Positions 23,275-35,114 of a stretch of DNA of 64,000 bases are shown piece after piece. Source of the stretch: Dipteris shenzhenensis (Eukaryota; Polypodiophyta; Polypodiopsida; Gleicheniales). Positions within the stretch are counted from its first letter, which is position 1, and every line of letters begins with the position of its first letter. The position numbers and the translations under genes were made by a program. A model generated the notes under the pieces. The model did no database searches, had not been told where the DNA came from, and saw nothing but the letters and a program-made list of their open reading frames with translations. Where the stretch lies: NCBI GenBank assembly GCA_047967505.1, contig CM106538.1; one strand, 5' to 3'.

Positions 23275-24010
23275 TGTCTTCTTCCATGCCCAAGAGTTAT
23301 ACCAGAGCAACACAGAGGTAGGCTTCATCCCTTCTCTGATTTCTTTCCTGAGCTCTCATTTCTCTCCTAGTTCTTATTTCTTGCTTCATCCTTCCCATAG
23401 CTCAAGAGATGGTGCACCGGAGCCTTCCCAGAGCTCAACTAGGGGCTAAAATGCCCCATGTCTGGAGCATGGTTTTGCTCTAAACATGGGGCATTTCAGC
23501 CTCTGGTAGAGCTCTTGCCTGGGGCTGAAATGCCTCAAGCAGAGGCAAAAAAAATACCCCTAGAAGAGGCTTTTTTTTTAACTCTTTTTGAGGCATTTCA
23601 GCCCCAGGCTTCAGCTCATTTAGGGGCTATAAGTTGAAGTTCATGACTTTTTAAGTTGAAGTTCATGAATCTTTGTTTGCTTCAAGTTCAATGATGCTTC
23701 ATGCTTCATTTTGGTTTTAAAGATTGGAACTTTTTGCATTGCTATTTTAGTACCTACATTAATTTTTCAAGCTATTCTTTGTATTTTGTTTGTTTTACAT
23801 TTTGTAGAAATGTTGACCTATCAAATGTGGGTCCTAGCAAGCATGCGAGGCGAGGAGGTAGAGGAAAGGGGAGAGGAAATGATGAGCCTCCTGAGGTCAT
23901 TGCCCCCATTCCTGATGTTCATTCTATGGGGGGAGAGGATATGGGAGACATGAGCCAAGGGCTTGGAGAGGGCTGTAGAGCATGACATGATCCCGACCAT
24001 GCACATAGTC
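23275..24010 (+). pseudogene. Possible first exons of an unidentified plus-strand unit
   Basis: A Met at 23275 (ATGTCTTCTTCC) gives a short basic peptide ending ATQR at a GTAGGC donor near 23320. After a TTTTGTAG acceptor (about 23808) a frame resumes with ARRGGRGKGRGNDEPPEVI and a Met/Gly/Asp-rich stretch, then stops at 23985. This exon-intron layout is inferred from splice-like borders only. The Arg/Gly-rich segment could be nuclear targeting or nucleic-acid binding. Neighbouring segments down to 28.06 kb on the same strand look like later exons of the same unit. Confidence 0.35.
23441..23609. repeat. Two adjacent hairpins sharing GGGGCT(G/A)AAATGCC
   Basis: Hairpin 1 (about 23442-23504) pairs AGGGGCTAAAATGCCCCATG with CATGGGGCATTTCAGCCTCT. 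Hairpin 2 (about 23518-23609) pairs CCTGGGGCTGAAATGCCTC with GAGGCATTTCAGCCCCAGG almost perfectly. The arms of both share the same core. It lies inside the putative first intron of the plus-strand unit. Confidence 0.85.
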
Positions 24011-24059
24011 CTCCTTACAGATTGTGCCATACATAGTTCAGTTGGAGATCATTCCTCCT

Positions 24060-24600
24060 CGAGGAGGGGATTCTTTGTCTAAGAATTTACTTTATCTAGA
24101 TAGGGGGAGGACATTCTCCAAAAGACAAGAATATTTTCTTGTTTTCAATGTCCTCCAGTTCCTTTGTGCAGGCTTATCCCTTATGCCAAGGTGAGAGGGC
24201 TAAGGGATGATGTGTCTGGATTGAAAGCCATCTTTGGTAGAGAGGGTTATGTGGAGGAGAAGGGGGCTTTTATTGTTTCTCTTTGGACTTCTAGGAGAGA
24301 TGACTGCAATGTTGATGAGGCTGTCATGCAAGAATGGGACCCTCTATGGGTTTCCATTAATGTAGAGTTTGAGGCAGAGCTTGCTGGGCAGCCTGCATGG
24401 CAGGTTATGTCTAACAAAATGTTCTACATTTGGGAGGGCAACCATAGGACTGTTGCATGGCAAGCAGTAAATCAAAGATCGGGTTTCACAGATGCATGAG
24501 AAGCATTATAGAGTCCTCTACATAGTCATTGATCCTACATGTGTCAATGAGATTGCTCTATTTCCACCTTGCAAAGAATGAACGTGTAAGAATTTCTTTC
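24060..24600 (+). pseudogene. ParB/sulfiredoxin-like segment
   Basis: Main frame 24164-24499. RLIPYAKVRGLRDDVSGLKA and IFGREGYVEEKGAFIVSLW look like the N-terminal strands of a ParB-like domain (residue-set plus 'gyve'-type loop). WEGNHRTVAWQAVNQR matches the (D/E)GNHR..A. signature of the ParB/sulfiredoxin superfamily. In that superfamily the motif binds nucleotide. A frameshift near 24160 links it to GRTFSKRQEYFLVFN upstream, and stops follow 24499. The resemblance is a short-motif judgement. A plant transposon protein that only mimics the motif cannot be excluded. Confidence 0.35.
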
Positions 24601-24689
24601 CGTTTTCTTAGAAACATTATTTGCTTTACTAAATTAAGTCAAAAGTGTTCCTTTTAGTCGAAAGAGTATCTGATGGTTGATTTCTTTTA

Positions 24690-25170
24690 TTGTATACCTC
24701 TTCTTCGAACATTCACAGCATGCATACACATGCATTGGTTGCTACCTCTTTGAGAGATGAGCTGGTGAATTGCAAAAACATTTGTTCAGCCAATCATGAA
24801 GAGTACTTGAAGGATTTGCTAGATAGAGATAGGAGGATCATTGCGAGCATTAGATGCAAATACACGAAGGGGAGTGAGCCATGGTATCCTCTTATGAGGA
24901 GATATCTTGGCAAGTTGGTTCATAATGTATGTTCTTCTCTTTTATTATTTAGCAATTAAGTTGCTTTTCTTACAAGCTAACATTTGTAGAGTTGTGCTTC
25001 ATGCTACTTGAAGGTTCAAATCTCTCAAGTGCTTGGAAAGAAGCTAGAGAAAGCCAAACATTCTATGTTAGAGGAGGAGCTTGGGAGAGTGGAGGAGAAG
25101 GAGCTAGAAGAGCTTGCCACTCAATACAATCAACGTATTGGGAAGGTGCATCATCTCTATTACTTTATAA
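24690..25170 (+). pseudogene. Two helical exon-like segments of the same unit
   Basis: 24717-24928 reads SMHTHALVATSLRDELVNCK and EEYLKDLLDRDRRIIASIRC, ending LGKLVHN at a GTATGT donor. After the next AG, 25017-25146 gives SQVLGKKLEKAKHSMLEEEL and Glu-rich helix (EEKELEELATQYNQRIGKV). They are probably coiled-coil. Identity is unknown. Confidence 0.35.
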
Positions 25171-25900
25171 ATAAATGATTATGTTTTTGTTGCACTAGTG
25201 CAAGATTTACAATTCTTATGTTTTTTTATTAGTTTACATGGTAGACTTTAACTTTAAGTTTGAATGGAGTACATTGCAGTGTTTAAGCTCAATGCTATTG
25301 CTTTATATTTTTCATAATTTTTGTGTTGATGAGATGTACATGAATCATATGATGGTGTACCTATTTGTGGTTTTATGTTCTTAAGTTAGTCCATGGAGCA
25401 ACTTTCACAAATTTATGTTAGTTTGAATTTTATAATTCATGATTGTTCATGTTTATAGTTATATTTCATTTGTTTACATTTTTCTTTATGGGTTTATGTC
25501 TTCAAGATTAAGATGGTTAGAAAGTTAATATTTTGTTGGGTCTTTAATATTCACATTTTTGTCAGTTGTATAAAAGATTCTTTAAATTGTTTGCATGTCT
25601 TATATTCTCAACATAATTGATCCGAGACTTGGGGATGAGTGGATGGCAAAACTAATGTCGTTGAGATGAGACACAAAAAGTTTTGCCACCCTCAAGAAGC
25701 TTAACCTTATTGCACTTTATGAGGCTCCAATCTAGATAAAAATCTTTTAGTTGTCTTTATTGGAAGCTAGCAAAACCATGTAGTCTTTCTATGGTCTCCT
25801 TCACAGAGACCATTTATATAGAGTGTGAGTATTCTGCTAGTTTACTTGAGTTTGTGATTCTATTTTTTATCATACCACCTAGGTAATTATCAATTGTGTT
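25171..25900. other. T-rich intron-like spacer
   Basis: There is no coding signal. Its composition resembles an intron between the flanking plus-strand segments. Confidence 0.4.
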
Positions 25901-25929
25901 GGTTTAGATGGCTAAAACACAAAGGCACT

Positions 25930-26700
25930 CTTGAAAATATATACTAGAGGGGCCTTCGTATTCTACAAGACTTTGATGACATTCTAGGCATTGTGGCTCT
26001 TCCTGCTAATTGTACATTGCATGAGCATTATGAGGAGGTAAAACTCGAGGGTAGAAAGCACATGTTTGATCTAGAGTGTAGGGTTGATAGAAATGATAAG
26101 AGTGAGGACATTCTGGTGTTGAAAAAACTTGATTGGGTACACATGTTGCACAACAGCTTGTGTTTAGGTACTTGGCTACAACCTCTTTCATTTGGAATGA
26201 TTTTAACTTAAAGTCTAATGTTGGAAAGTTTGAATCTTGTGTATTGAGTTGAACCTCCTTGAATTGGAATGGAATTGCCCAACGTATGTATGGACATAGC
26301 AATGATTTGTTTTTCTGAAAATCTTTTTTTGTCAAGGTTCTTTTCGTTGATGAGAGAAAATGGCCATTTATCAAGTATACCACTTTTTGCTTACGTTGAA
26401 AAAAGAGGACAATTGCATGTATCCACCTCCCATGCATCACCTCACCAAATGGGAGTTGGATACATATCTTTGGTGGATAGATATGGAGGACTCTTTTGTC
26501 ATGGAGAGGGAGGAGGAGTTGAATGTGGTCTTGAAGGCTAAAGAAGCTATGAAGTTGCATGTGGTCTTCAAGGCTAAAGAAGCTACGAAAACCCTGAGTA
26601 AGAGAAGGACTCAAGAGGAGATCCTTGCTTCTCAGTCTATGACAGTACTCCCAGATGCAGGTATAGAACCATCTATTTTACTTCTTTTTTTGTGTTTTGT
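25930..26700 (+). pseudogene. Unidentified plus-strand coding segments
   Basis: One frame (25993-26211) reads NCTLHEHYEEVKLEGRKHMF and RVDRNDKSEDILVLKKLDW. A second (26360-26704) reads YPPPMHHLTKWELDTYLWWI and Glu/Lys-rich helix containing a short internal duplication (KAKEAMKLHVVFKAKEATK). Order, strand and spacing fit the unit at 23.3-28.1 kb. I do not recognise the family. Confidence 0.35.
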
Positions 26701-26719
26701 TTAGTGATTGCTCTTCTCA

Positions 26720-26990
26720 AAAGTGTTGAGGCCTGCTAGAATACATGAGGAGATAGAGGATTCTAATTCTAGCGAGCGAGTAGTGGGGGACTCCGCTTCT
26801 ATAAGAGATGAATAACTTTTCAATTTGCATTTTTATGATTGGATATATGTTTACATGATTTAAGTGGAAAAGTATAAAGTTACATTTTACTAAGTTGAAA
26901 AAAAGATCAAGTGAGGTTTTCAGATTGCATCTTATAGTTTGTGTTTTGTTGAAGTGTATGCTTGTGATATTTGAGTGGTGCATGTTTAAA
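26720..26990. other. Spacer between exon-like segments
   Basis: I see no coding motif beyond a short acidic tail (EEIEDSNSSERVVGDSAS) ending near 26810. Confidence 0.35.
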
Positions 26991-27720
26991 ATATGAGTAT
27001 GCTTCTCAAATTTGTATGCAGATCATGCAGAAGTCAGAGCTAGAGTTGTTTTGAAAAAATAACTTAGATTTGTTTACTTGGCTAACCATGCATGTCATGG
27101 TGCACCCCCTGTTGGGGACCATCAATGCATAGCGGTGGTGGCAGATTACATTGCCATTGGCCTCGATTTTGCTACTAGTTTGTGAAGCCCATCCTTTGCA
27201 AACATACATGCACATATGTCTTCACATAAATCAAGAGGACGGTCTTATGTGTGGAAGGGAAGATCCGTAACTTGGGATGCTGATTTGATTTTCTTGGATC
27301 TGCCCTTTAGTGGGGACCATGCCACTGCCCCTCTCACATCCACTTTGGAATACTTTGTTAAAGGACCACATGCACTATGGGTTATCATTGTCGGCATCTG
27401 CCCTATTAGATGAAGGGTGGTTGGTTGTCATGGCAGCTAGTGGAGGTAGTTGATGTAGTTATTAGTCTATTTTTGCAAGAATTTTGTGCTTATTTTATGG
27501 TTTGTAAATAGTCTCAATACCTTGTCTTTCAGGGGAGAGTATCAATTGAGGGTGGAGCGCTATTGTCGAGTCTCAGAGCTCCATATTGCATGATGCATTT
27601 TAATTAGCACTAGTAGATAGGGTAGGGAGGACATCACAACACAGGGTGATGATGAGGTGGACACCAATGCTGGTCTTATCCCTTTTGATGACTAGTGAGC
27701 ACCTTCTATCACACTGGGAG
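26991..27720 (+). pseudogene. Possible amino-methyltransferase-like segment
   Basis: The frame 27216-27413 contains WKGRSVTWDADLIFLDLPFS, followed by TSTLEYFVKGPHALWVII. The order 'D..F.D(P/L)P(F/Y)' followed by a hydrophobic strand after 'L+P.G' resembles motif IV and the next strand of N6-adenine/N4-cytosine methylases, but the canonical DPP(Y/F) is DLPF here. AVVADYIAIGLDFATS lies upstream in another frame, and GEYQLRVERYCRVSEL and a Gly/Asp-rich end lie downstream. It is decayed by stops. This is a weak call from one motif, made more interesting by the ParB-like segment upstream. Confidence 0.25.
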
Positions 27721-27899
27721 GTCTTTCATTTATTCATGGACATTGTTTTTTGGTGCTGCTTTGAGGCTACATTTCATATTGGAACTTGACCATTTTGTGT
27801 TCTTCTAAAATTTTATTATGAGTGCATGAAACATAGAACATGTATGACTATTTATTCTTTTAATTATACCATTTATTAGTCTAATTTTATATCAGAGTG

Positions 27900-28062
27900 T
27901 GGATGTTTTTTTTATGTTGTCTTGGCAAAGTTTGTTGCCAGTATACGCAAAGGCAAGCGCAAGGGCTATGGGGGTTAATGATCCACGTTGCGAGGAGACT
28001 CATCAACCAAAGCGTCAGCTGAGGAGAAACATCTTTATAGATGATGAGTGTGACTCTTAGTG
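27900..28062 (+). pseudogene. Possible last exon of the plus-strand unit
   Basis: The frame reads VNDPRCEETHQPKRQLRRNI followed by FIDDECDS and a stop near 28060. It is basic then acidic, as a C-terminal tail might be. It is linked to the segments upstream only by strand and proximity. Confidence 0.25.
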
Positions 28063-28680
28063 AATATTGACCAAGGATCACATTTGTGATTGGTGTAGGA
28101 AAATGTTTTATTGATGAACATGGATCCCTTTTGTGGGCCAATTTCTTGCTTGCTTTTTCCCTCTATGAGGACAATGTATTGATCTATTTGATTTAGTTCG
28201 ATCAATCAATCATGTTTCGTCATGTGATAATCTTAAAGTCACGTGTTGTGTATAAGATGATGTGTTTGTTTTCCTCTAGTGTCATTAGTTTTTTTTCATT
28301 GGCCATCATGAGTGTGATTGTTTTTTTCAAATAAACTATCTCGCAAAAACATGGGTAAGGCACTGCCTTTACTCTTTTGCTGAAATAAAATCAATCATGG
28401 CGTGGGAGCTTCAAGTCATATGGCTAATGAGGAAAACATGTTTGATTATCCATAAACCCTAAACATTAAGCATATTAAATGATGTTCTTCATGTAAATGA
28501 CTACTTCTTTTAAAGGGATTCGCTTGGAATTTGCTTCACTCATAAAACTTCACTTGGAGTCTAGGAATCCTCTATGTGTCATAACCTAAGAATTGGTAAA
28601 TACAATGTGAGATACATGACGTGCATTAGATCTACACCTTCCCACCTCCCTTGAATTTGGTCTTATCAATTGTCATAGAA
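28063..28680. other. Intergenic spacer
   Basis: I see no feature that I can support. Confidence 0.4.
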
Positions 28681-31600
28681 GTTTGCAGAGACACATTTCA
28701 ATGAGTAAATCCCTTAAACTTGCAAACAAAGGCCTTTTCATTGCCTCTACCTTCATCATCATAGATCCTTTCCCTACCAACATAGCCCCCATCCCCTTAA
28801 AAGTGAGTAGCCTTGACCTTTCCAAATTCCTAATGCTGGTTAAAATTTCTAAAGCTCTTCAACAATATGTTGAATATGGGCATCAACAAATAAATGGGTC
28901 CACCTTATGACCAACTGTTGCTTTTCCACCTAAGATGGATCTATTTTTTCCAAATTTGACCCAATTTTGAAACTTTTTTTGAAAATAAGGCTAGCCTTGA
29001 TAAAATCTTTGTCATTGAGTGCTCTCTTTGAAACTTACTAAGACCCACATGGAGGTAACACTCATGAAAGATACTTTTCTTGATAAGGTTCTCTAGCTTT
29101 GTATGGATTTAAAAGAAGTCCATAGGGTTTTCCACAGGGGGACTACCTTTTGAAGAGAATGGATTAGGGTTGCAAAATGTTGAGATCAAGGGAAATCTCT
29201 TCCAGTTTGGACTCTCAAATGTCTAACCTATACAAGGTTCTTCATTAATAGTTGGTACAAAACAAGATTAGCACTAATAATAACCTTTATAATCCATGAA
29301 TTTGAGAGCTTATGCTAAATGTCAACTCCTCCTTGGGATTTCTACAAAATTACTAGTTTACTAATGAAAACTATTTCGTATTGATGTTCCACCCCATAAA
29401 AAGTACCTGCAAGGTCTAATGACCTTCTCTAGAATAGAGATAAAGGGGTAAGACAAGCCTTATTCTAGCCAACATTGCTTGAAGTCTCTCCAATTGTCTA
29501 GCTTTTATTTAAAATTGTCTAGGAACCCATTCCCATCTATCCTTCAGAGACCCATTAGTATCCTAAAAACTTGTCAAGGAACCACTCCCATTATCCTTCA
29601 TGGATACATGAAAGCCCCATTAGGATCCCTAGAAGTCTTAAAACAAGACACTTTGCCAGTTTGAAGCACCCTAATTGATTGAAAAATTCTTGGTCATTTG
29701 CAATAAGTCTATAAGGTCCTACCTTGGAAATATTGTTCACTGACCTTGATGCAATGAAGAAGGTATTAAGACATTCCAATGATCCATTTACATCTTGAGT
29801 TGAGACCTTGGGAGTTAAATTTGTGTCATTTGAAAAACTATTGGTTGATAAGCTATTCACCTAAGGGAATTTGAATGCCTTTTATTCTTTCCTCTTCTAT
29901 TTGTTGATGTATTAGACAATCTAAAAAGTAGCTATTATGGCAAGAGGGAAACAATTGGAAAACCTTGTTTAATGGAGATTTTGTGGAGAAAAGGTCACAT
30001 GATTTTCTCCATTAACACACACCTTAGTAGTAGCATTTGTGAGAAGTAATTAGACATAAGATACAAAGATAGCCCAAGTCCCATGTCCTGCTAATCTTGG
30101 ATTACAAATCCCATTCCAGCTGATCATAAACTTTGTAAAAGTCAACCTTTAGGAAGAATATGTCCAATTGTATTTACTTTGCATACTCACATATTTCTAG
30201 CATATGTTTTCCTTTAATGAATTCTTTTCATTGTTGTAGGATCCAAATGTCCATTCTTATTTGAATCCTTAGACCCAAAGCTTCTACAAATTTCTTATCG
30301 CTATAATTAAGCACAGTGAGGGATCTCCACCTCCTTGTTGCTCTTGTTGGAAATAAGCTTAATAATGCCACTATTCAAATGCCAAGGCAACTGTTGCTCT
30401 AGGACACTATCTTGGCAAAAGAGCAAGTAATAAGGGCACAAGATCCCAAAACACTTTATGAATTTCAATAGGAAGCCCATCTAGCTCCCGATGTGTCTTT
30501 CCAACTACCATGACATCCAATGTCTCTTTTAAGCCTTTATAAGCTACGAGGGTTTCAAGGTAGAAGTTTTCAAAATGTGGAACAATCTTTTGCTTCCATG
30601 CATTGTCTTCTAGCTCTCAACACCTCCTCGTTGGTTTCCATAGAGGTGGATAATTTTTTTTGAAAATGTTGGATCACTATTTAGTTAGTTTCTTTGGTCA
30701 AAGAAGTAGGGGCTACATCACTGTTCTTGAGAAAAGGTAATTTTAACTTATTCTTTTCTTTAGTAGAGGAGGTAAAGTCTACATCACTAATCTTGAGTAA
30801 AGATAAATCTTCACTGATCCTTTTCTTTCTAATTAGCCTAAAGGTTTCTTTGGTTGGTCCGTCTATCTTCCCTATCCACCCATATCTAGAATACAATTTG
30901 AGTTGATGGCATCTATTCTAGTTTGGGATCATATTTTTCCTTGTGCTTCTGAAGAATATTTCTGGTGTCTTCAATAGAGTTTTATAGCCTCCTACTAGGA
31001 AATAGCAACTATGGTCTAGGTAGTGTAAATGTTGTACTCCAAACAATTGTGACCCACTAAATACTTTTTATCTAAAAATTTTGGGATTAGCTTTGAAACA
31101 ATAAAGAGTTCTTTTACTCAAGACAGAACCACACATAGTAAACACAAGATTGTGATCAAAGATAGTAAGCAAAGCAAATGATTGAGAAGTAATATTGATT
31201 GTATTGGAAAAGAGTCCTTCAGATAAGAACTTGTCAAGTCTAAAATTCCTCCTATAATCTCCTATTTGTTTGTTGTACTAGATAGAGATACTCGGTGTAC
31301 CAATATCCACTAAATGATGAGAATCTTTTAAATTTCCTTAGGCCTAAAATTTACTTGCTCTGATAATAGAGCCCTTATTTAACCATCTATCAACCTTGAA
31401 CTCAACCATGTTAAAGTCACCATGAGCAATGATGTTGCCCCCTAGACTCTAAAAGAGACTCCTAGGTTAGAGGTCTACTTTGAGTTCTAATAGGGGCATA
31501 GACGAAGAATAAGGTAAACTAAACATTCTTAGTGTTGCGCTACATAGCTACCTATTTCTCCATCCCTCTAACTCTTGATAATATCTTCTTTAAAGTGGGG

Positions 31601-31830
31601 TAAAATTCCAATGGCAATTCCACCTTTGTCTTCTTCATGAATCGTGTTTGGTAAAAACCACACTCTTCTACTATCTACTAATTTCAATCTTAGATCAAGA
31701 CTCTTGTTAGTATATCTTAATTCTTGAAGATCAAGAAATGCTAGAGAGAGAGAGTTCACTATTATACAATAGATACCCTCTTGAATGGTCATTGAGTCAT
31801 ACACATTAAAGGTAAGAGATGAGTTTGATT
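28680..31830 (-). mobile_element. Heavily decayed L1-type LINE, ORF2
   Basis: The minus strand carries, in order, an endonuclease end and RT blocks. At 31568-31804: LQELRYTNKSLDLRLKLVDS and HEEDKGGIAIGILPHF, matching the GG.AIG strand of plant L1 endonucleases. Around 30045-29960: NATTKVCVNGENHVTFSP, the RT block before R.GCPL. At 29591-29860: FSNDTNLTPK (the F(A)DDT box with Asp to Asn and Ala to Ser changes) and FNQLGCFKLAKCLVLRLLGI (the LG...YLG thumb block). Near 29500: NFK-KLDNWRDF. It is full of stops and frameshifts. No poly-A tail or target duplication was identified. Confidence 0.75.
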
Positions 31831-32700
31831 ACCATTCTTTTTTGCCACCTTCTTTGCATTAGCAAAAGGGATTCTCAACTATTGAGCAACCTCACTCTTA
31901 GACAAAATCCTTATATTATTTGATATTGTGGCTAAATCTTTTATTTTAACAAATGAAACTTACTCCCATATGTTTGATGAGGGAGTTATTCTTCAGAGTC
32001 CCCATCATCTACATTCTCTATCTCCATTATATGTCCTTGAATTATCTCATGTTACTTGAAAGATCTAGGTTTAACTTCAATGTCACCAAGGCCATCCTTA
32101 TTGTTCTTAATCTAGTCTCTAGTTGTCCTAAATCATGATCTAACCCAAGGTATTAGGCAAGTGAGAATAATTGAGGTGAACATGCCAATGCTCAGTGCCC
32201 TCCTCTACTAGCTCAATGGTGGGGCATTATTCTTGAATTTTGCTTTCAAGAAGAGAGCTATGAACATGTTCGCATGAACTTTATGGAAGGCCCCAAAATC
32301 CCTTGAAGGAGGAGTCAACCAACCAGCCTCATTTCAGCATTAATGATTCCTATTGGTTGGATGATTTTACATCTTCCCATGGAGTCACCATGTCCCAACT
32401 AGAGCCCCCCGTAGTAGCTAACAAATGCTAACTATTGGTACCTCAGTCTCCTAGTCAATCAAATCGTTGAATGATTTGTTTAAATAATATATAAGGCTTC
32501 TTTCTCCTTGCAAGTGAGCTCTCCATACTCATGTAGTGTTTGTTTAGTAGTCTTATCTTATTCACATCAGTCGCAGCTTCTTGCTCTTTTCTATCCTTGG
32601 GAACCCACTGTGTCCTTTAAGGTTTATCATGAGATTCAGCCTCATGTTTCCTATTAGGGAATGTATAACACACTATTCAAAAAAATTGGACTTGTGTAAA
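31831..32700. other. Region upstream of the LINE ORF2 remnant
   Basis: This may include LINE ORF1 or leader, but I could not identify a motif. No intact frame is present. Confidence 0.35.
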
Positions 32701-33900
32701 GTCAAATTTTAGAAGTGGACTAGAGACAAGTCCAAAAATGATGAATATTTGCAAATATGGTTTGTCAAGCTAAATTTTAAACCAAATTTTAGTGAAAAAA
32801 CTAAACTAAAAACAATGTACTTGGTCATACATTTGGAACAATTATAACCATGAAGTATAGTAGAAGATGGAGATTCTAGAAAATCAGGAGTATATATACA
32901 CCTTTTTTGTGTTAAAATACACCATTTAAGTAAATACGATGAAGATTCTTTAAAAATGTTAGTGTATATATACACTATTTTGGTGTTAAAATATACCATA
33001 TAAGTAAAACAAAATACATCTTTAAGAAAGGCACACCCACATACACACACACACATGAGGGGTTCACCTTGAAAAAAATTAGTGTACCACGTGCACTCAA
33101 AAGGAGGGATATTTTAATGTAACTTTTTAAAAGAATTTAATTGGATTACAATAATAGCAGGTAATTTTTAATTCAAATCCAAAGGAAATCCATCAGTTGA
33201 TAAGTAAAGAGGGATGGTTTTAATGAGGAAAACATTTTACTCAAGGGCTTTTGAAAATAGCCCTTGAACACATGTGATACATAGGGTTTCTTAGTATTGC
33301 ACCCCTCAAGGATGCACGCACATGTGTGTGTATACACATGCACACACACACACACACACACACACATTATAGTGCCATTTGGATGTGTTAAATAGCATCA
33401 TTTTAATTCTAAACATGACTATATTCTTACTTTTCTAGAGAAAGTTATTTATGTTAAAATTCTTATATTTATATTTTATCTATGATATTTACAAGTAATA
33501 CTTATATATGAAATATTTTTTTGTATAGTCTTTTGAATTTTTGACATCTTTAATAGATTTATTGGGTTTTTTCCAATCATTTTGACTATAAACATGACTA
33601 TGTCTATAGTCATGTTGACTATAAACATGAAGTTATGTTCTGACTTTTCTAGTGTAAGTTATAAGAATGAAAAGTTTTAAAGGGCCCTCCAAATTGTTGT
33701 ACACGTAACAAGGGGTCCACCTATTGTGCATGCAACATATTGGTAGGGAAGGGCGAGTGGGGAATATATAAATGAGGACCTGGGCATTAGGAAAAAAGGG
33801 AGCTCATTTTGGGGCCTTTTAGCCAAAATGAAAAATAGCTCTCAACCAATGGCCATAGGGCCAACATAACATGGGGAAAATTAAACAATTTTGAAAATTT
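32701..33900. other. AT-rich spacer with CA microsatellites
   Basis: It holds CA repeats at about 33034-33055 and 33337-33366. It also holds a degenerate tandem duplication of about 80 bases around 32888-33020 (TGTTAAAATA(C/T)ACCAT is the shared phrase). No gene was seen. Confidence 0.6.
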
Positions 33901-34507
33901 TCTAGAATTTTAGAGCATGAAATTATATTTTATTCATGTAAGAGTATAAATAACAAATAAAATTTTTGGTCGAGGTACTGACACGATTCTACTACCTAAC
34001 AATGTCTTATTCAAAATAAATTGCCAACTACTCTCCCCTTCCAAAGTACTCTTCCTGCCCAAACTAGTCTGTTTGGCTGTTGAGTTGAGGGCTACAAGCA
34101 GCTGCTGCTCGCGTAGGTCGATGATCTACAACTATGACTTGGGTCGCAGGAGTCGTTCGTTGCTAGAAGACGAGGGTGTAGATAGCCATCAAGCCCAAGG
34201 AGGCTGAGAAGACCGTCGAGCCTAAAGCTGTGCCAAGCCCAAAGCTGAGAAGAAGCTTAAAGAAGACTCTCTCATAGTCTCTTTCTCTCACATTTCTTTC
34301 TCACAAGAAGAACTCCAATGGACGGAATTGTCCTAGAATGAGCAAAGGAGATTAACGGAAATCTCTCAATCTCTCATGGACGGAATTCTCACATGAACAG
34401 AAATTTCTCTCAAAGAAAACAAAAGTTCTCTCAGCGGAAGAGCACTCGAGAACTCTCAATCACTCTCTCACACTCTCAAGAATCTCAATGTCTCAGCGGA
34501 AGACAAG
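33901..34507 (-). other. Internal sequence of a truncated copia-type element
   Basis: It lies downstream, on the minus strand, of the LTR/primer-binding site at 34508-34779, so it should be that element's leader. It has pyrimidine/purine tracts (CTCTCA repeats at 34290-34500) but no recognisable gag. It may be a miniature (TRIM-like) element. Confidence 0.35.
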
Positions 34508-34522
34508 GGAGCTCTGATACCA
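34508..34522 (-). promoter_or_regulatory. Primer-binding site (initiator Met tRNA type)
   Basis: The minus strand reads TGGTATCAGAGCTCC, a perfect TGGTATCAGAGC start, directly next to an LTR end. Confidence 0.85.
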
Positions 34523-34779
34523 TGACAAAATATGAAGAGGGGAGAGGAGAAGAGTGGAGATGAGGAGAGAGGGCACAGCTAGAGAGCACACCACAAATGA
34601 CTAACTGTACACTAGAATTAGTTGAAAAAATAGAATATATACAAACCCTTTTAGGGTTAGGGTTAGGGGATCTAACCCTTTCCTTTATAGCACTCTATAA
34701 GGTTAGTGCTATGCACATATGATCATGTGATGGTGCTATGCACACATGATCACATGATGTTGAGCATGAACTCTCAACA
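34523..34779 (-). repeat. Lone copia-type LTR
   Basis: 257 bases from TGACAAAATATG to CTCTCAACA with TG/CA ends, next to a primer-binding site. No partner LTR was found in the window. It abuts the truncated gypsy LTR that starts near 34782. It contains AGGGTTAGGGTTAGGG at about 34655-34670. Confidence 0.7.
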
Positions 34780-34781
34780 AG

Positions 34782-35070
34782 ACCCTCTCTTTTGGCTATA
34801 AAAGGAGGGGGCTATTCCTTGATGAGACACTCTCATTTTTGTAAAGCCACCTAGCTAGTACTTTGATATTTCCCTCTCATCCTTTCTTTCAAATAAAGTA
34901 TGGTCCTCTTCCCTTGATGTCTCCATCTTTACATTCCTCCTCCTATCATGTACATGCTTCTCTTCCCCCTCTCCCTTTTCCCTTGTGTCATAGTCTCCCT
35001 CTTCATTCCCTCCCCTTCTAATTCCTTTTCCCCTCCCATGATAATGTTTCGCCCTCACGATCTCCTTTCC
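34782..35070 (+). repeat. Truncated gypsy 5' LTR (R/U5 side)
   Basis: Matches 40351-40638 with only scattered differences, including the box CTATAAAAGGAGGGGGCTAT and the AATAAA at 34892-34897. Similarity ends at GATCTCCTTTCC on the right and at ACCCTCTCTTTT on the left. Confidence 0.9.
34798..34806 (+). promoter_or_regulatory. LTR TATA box
   Basis: GCTATAAAAGG in the 5' LTR copy, equivalent to TCTATAAAAGG at about 40364-40374 in the 3' LTR. Confidence 0.7.
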
Positions 35071-35114
35071 ATAGATAAGCCTCGTCTTGCCACTCTCTTT
35101 TCAATCTTCCAAGC

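Noticed and set aside
34650-34675. Interstitial telomere repeat
   Set aside because: Only about two and a half AGGGTT units inside an LTR; too short to call telomeric.
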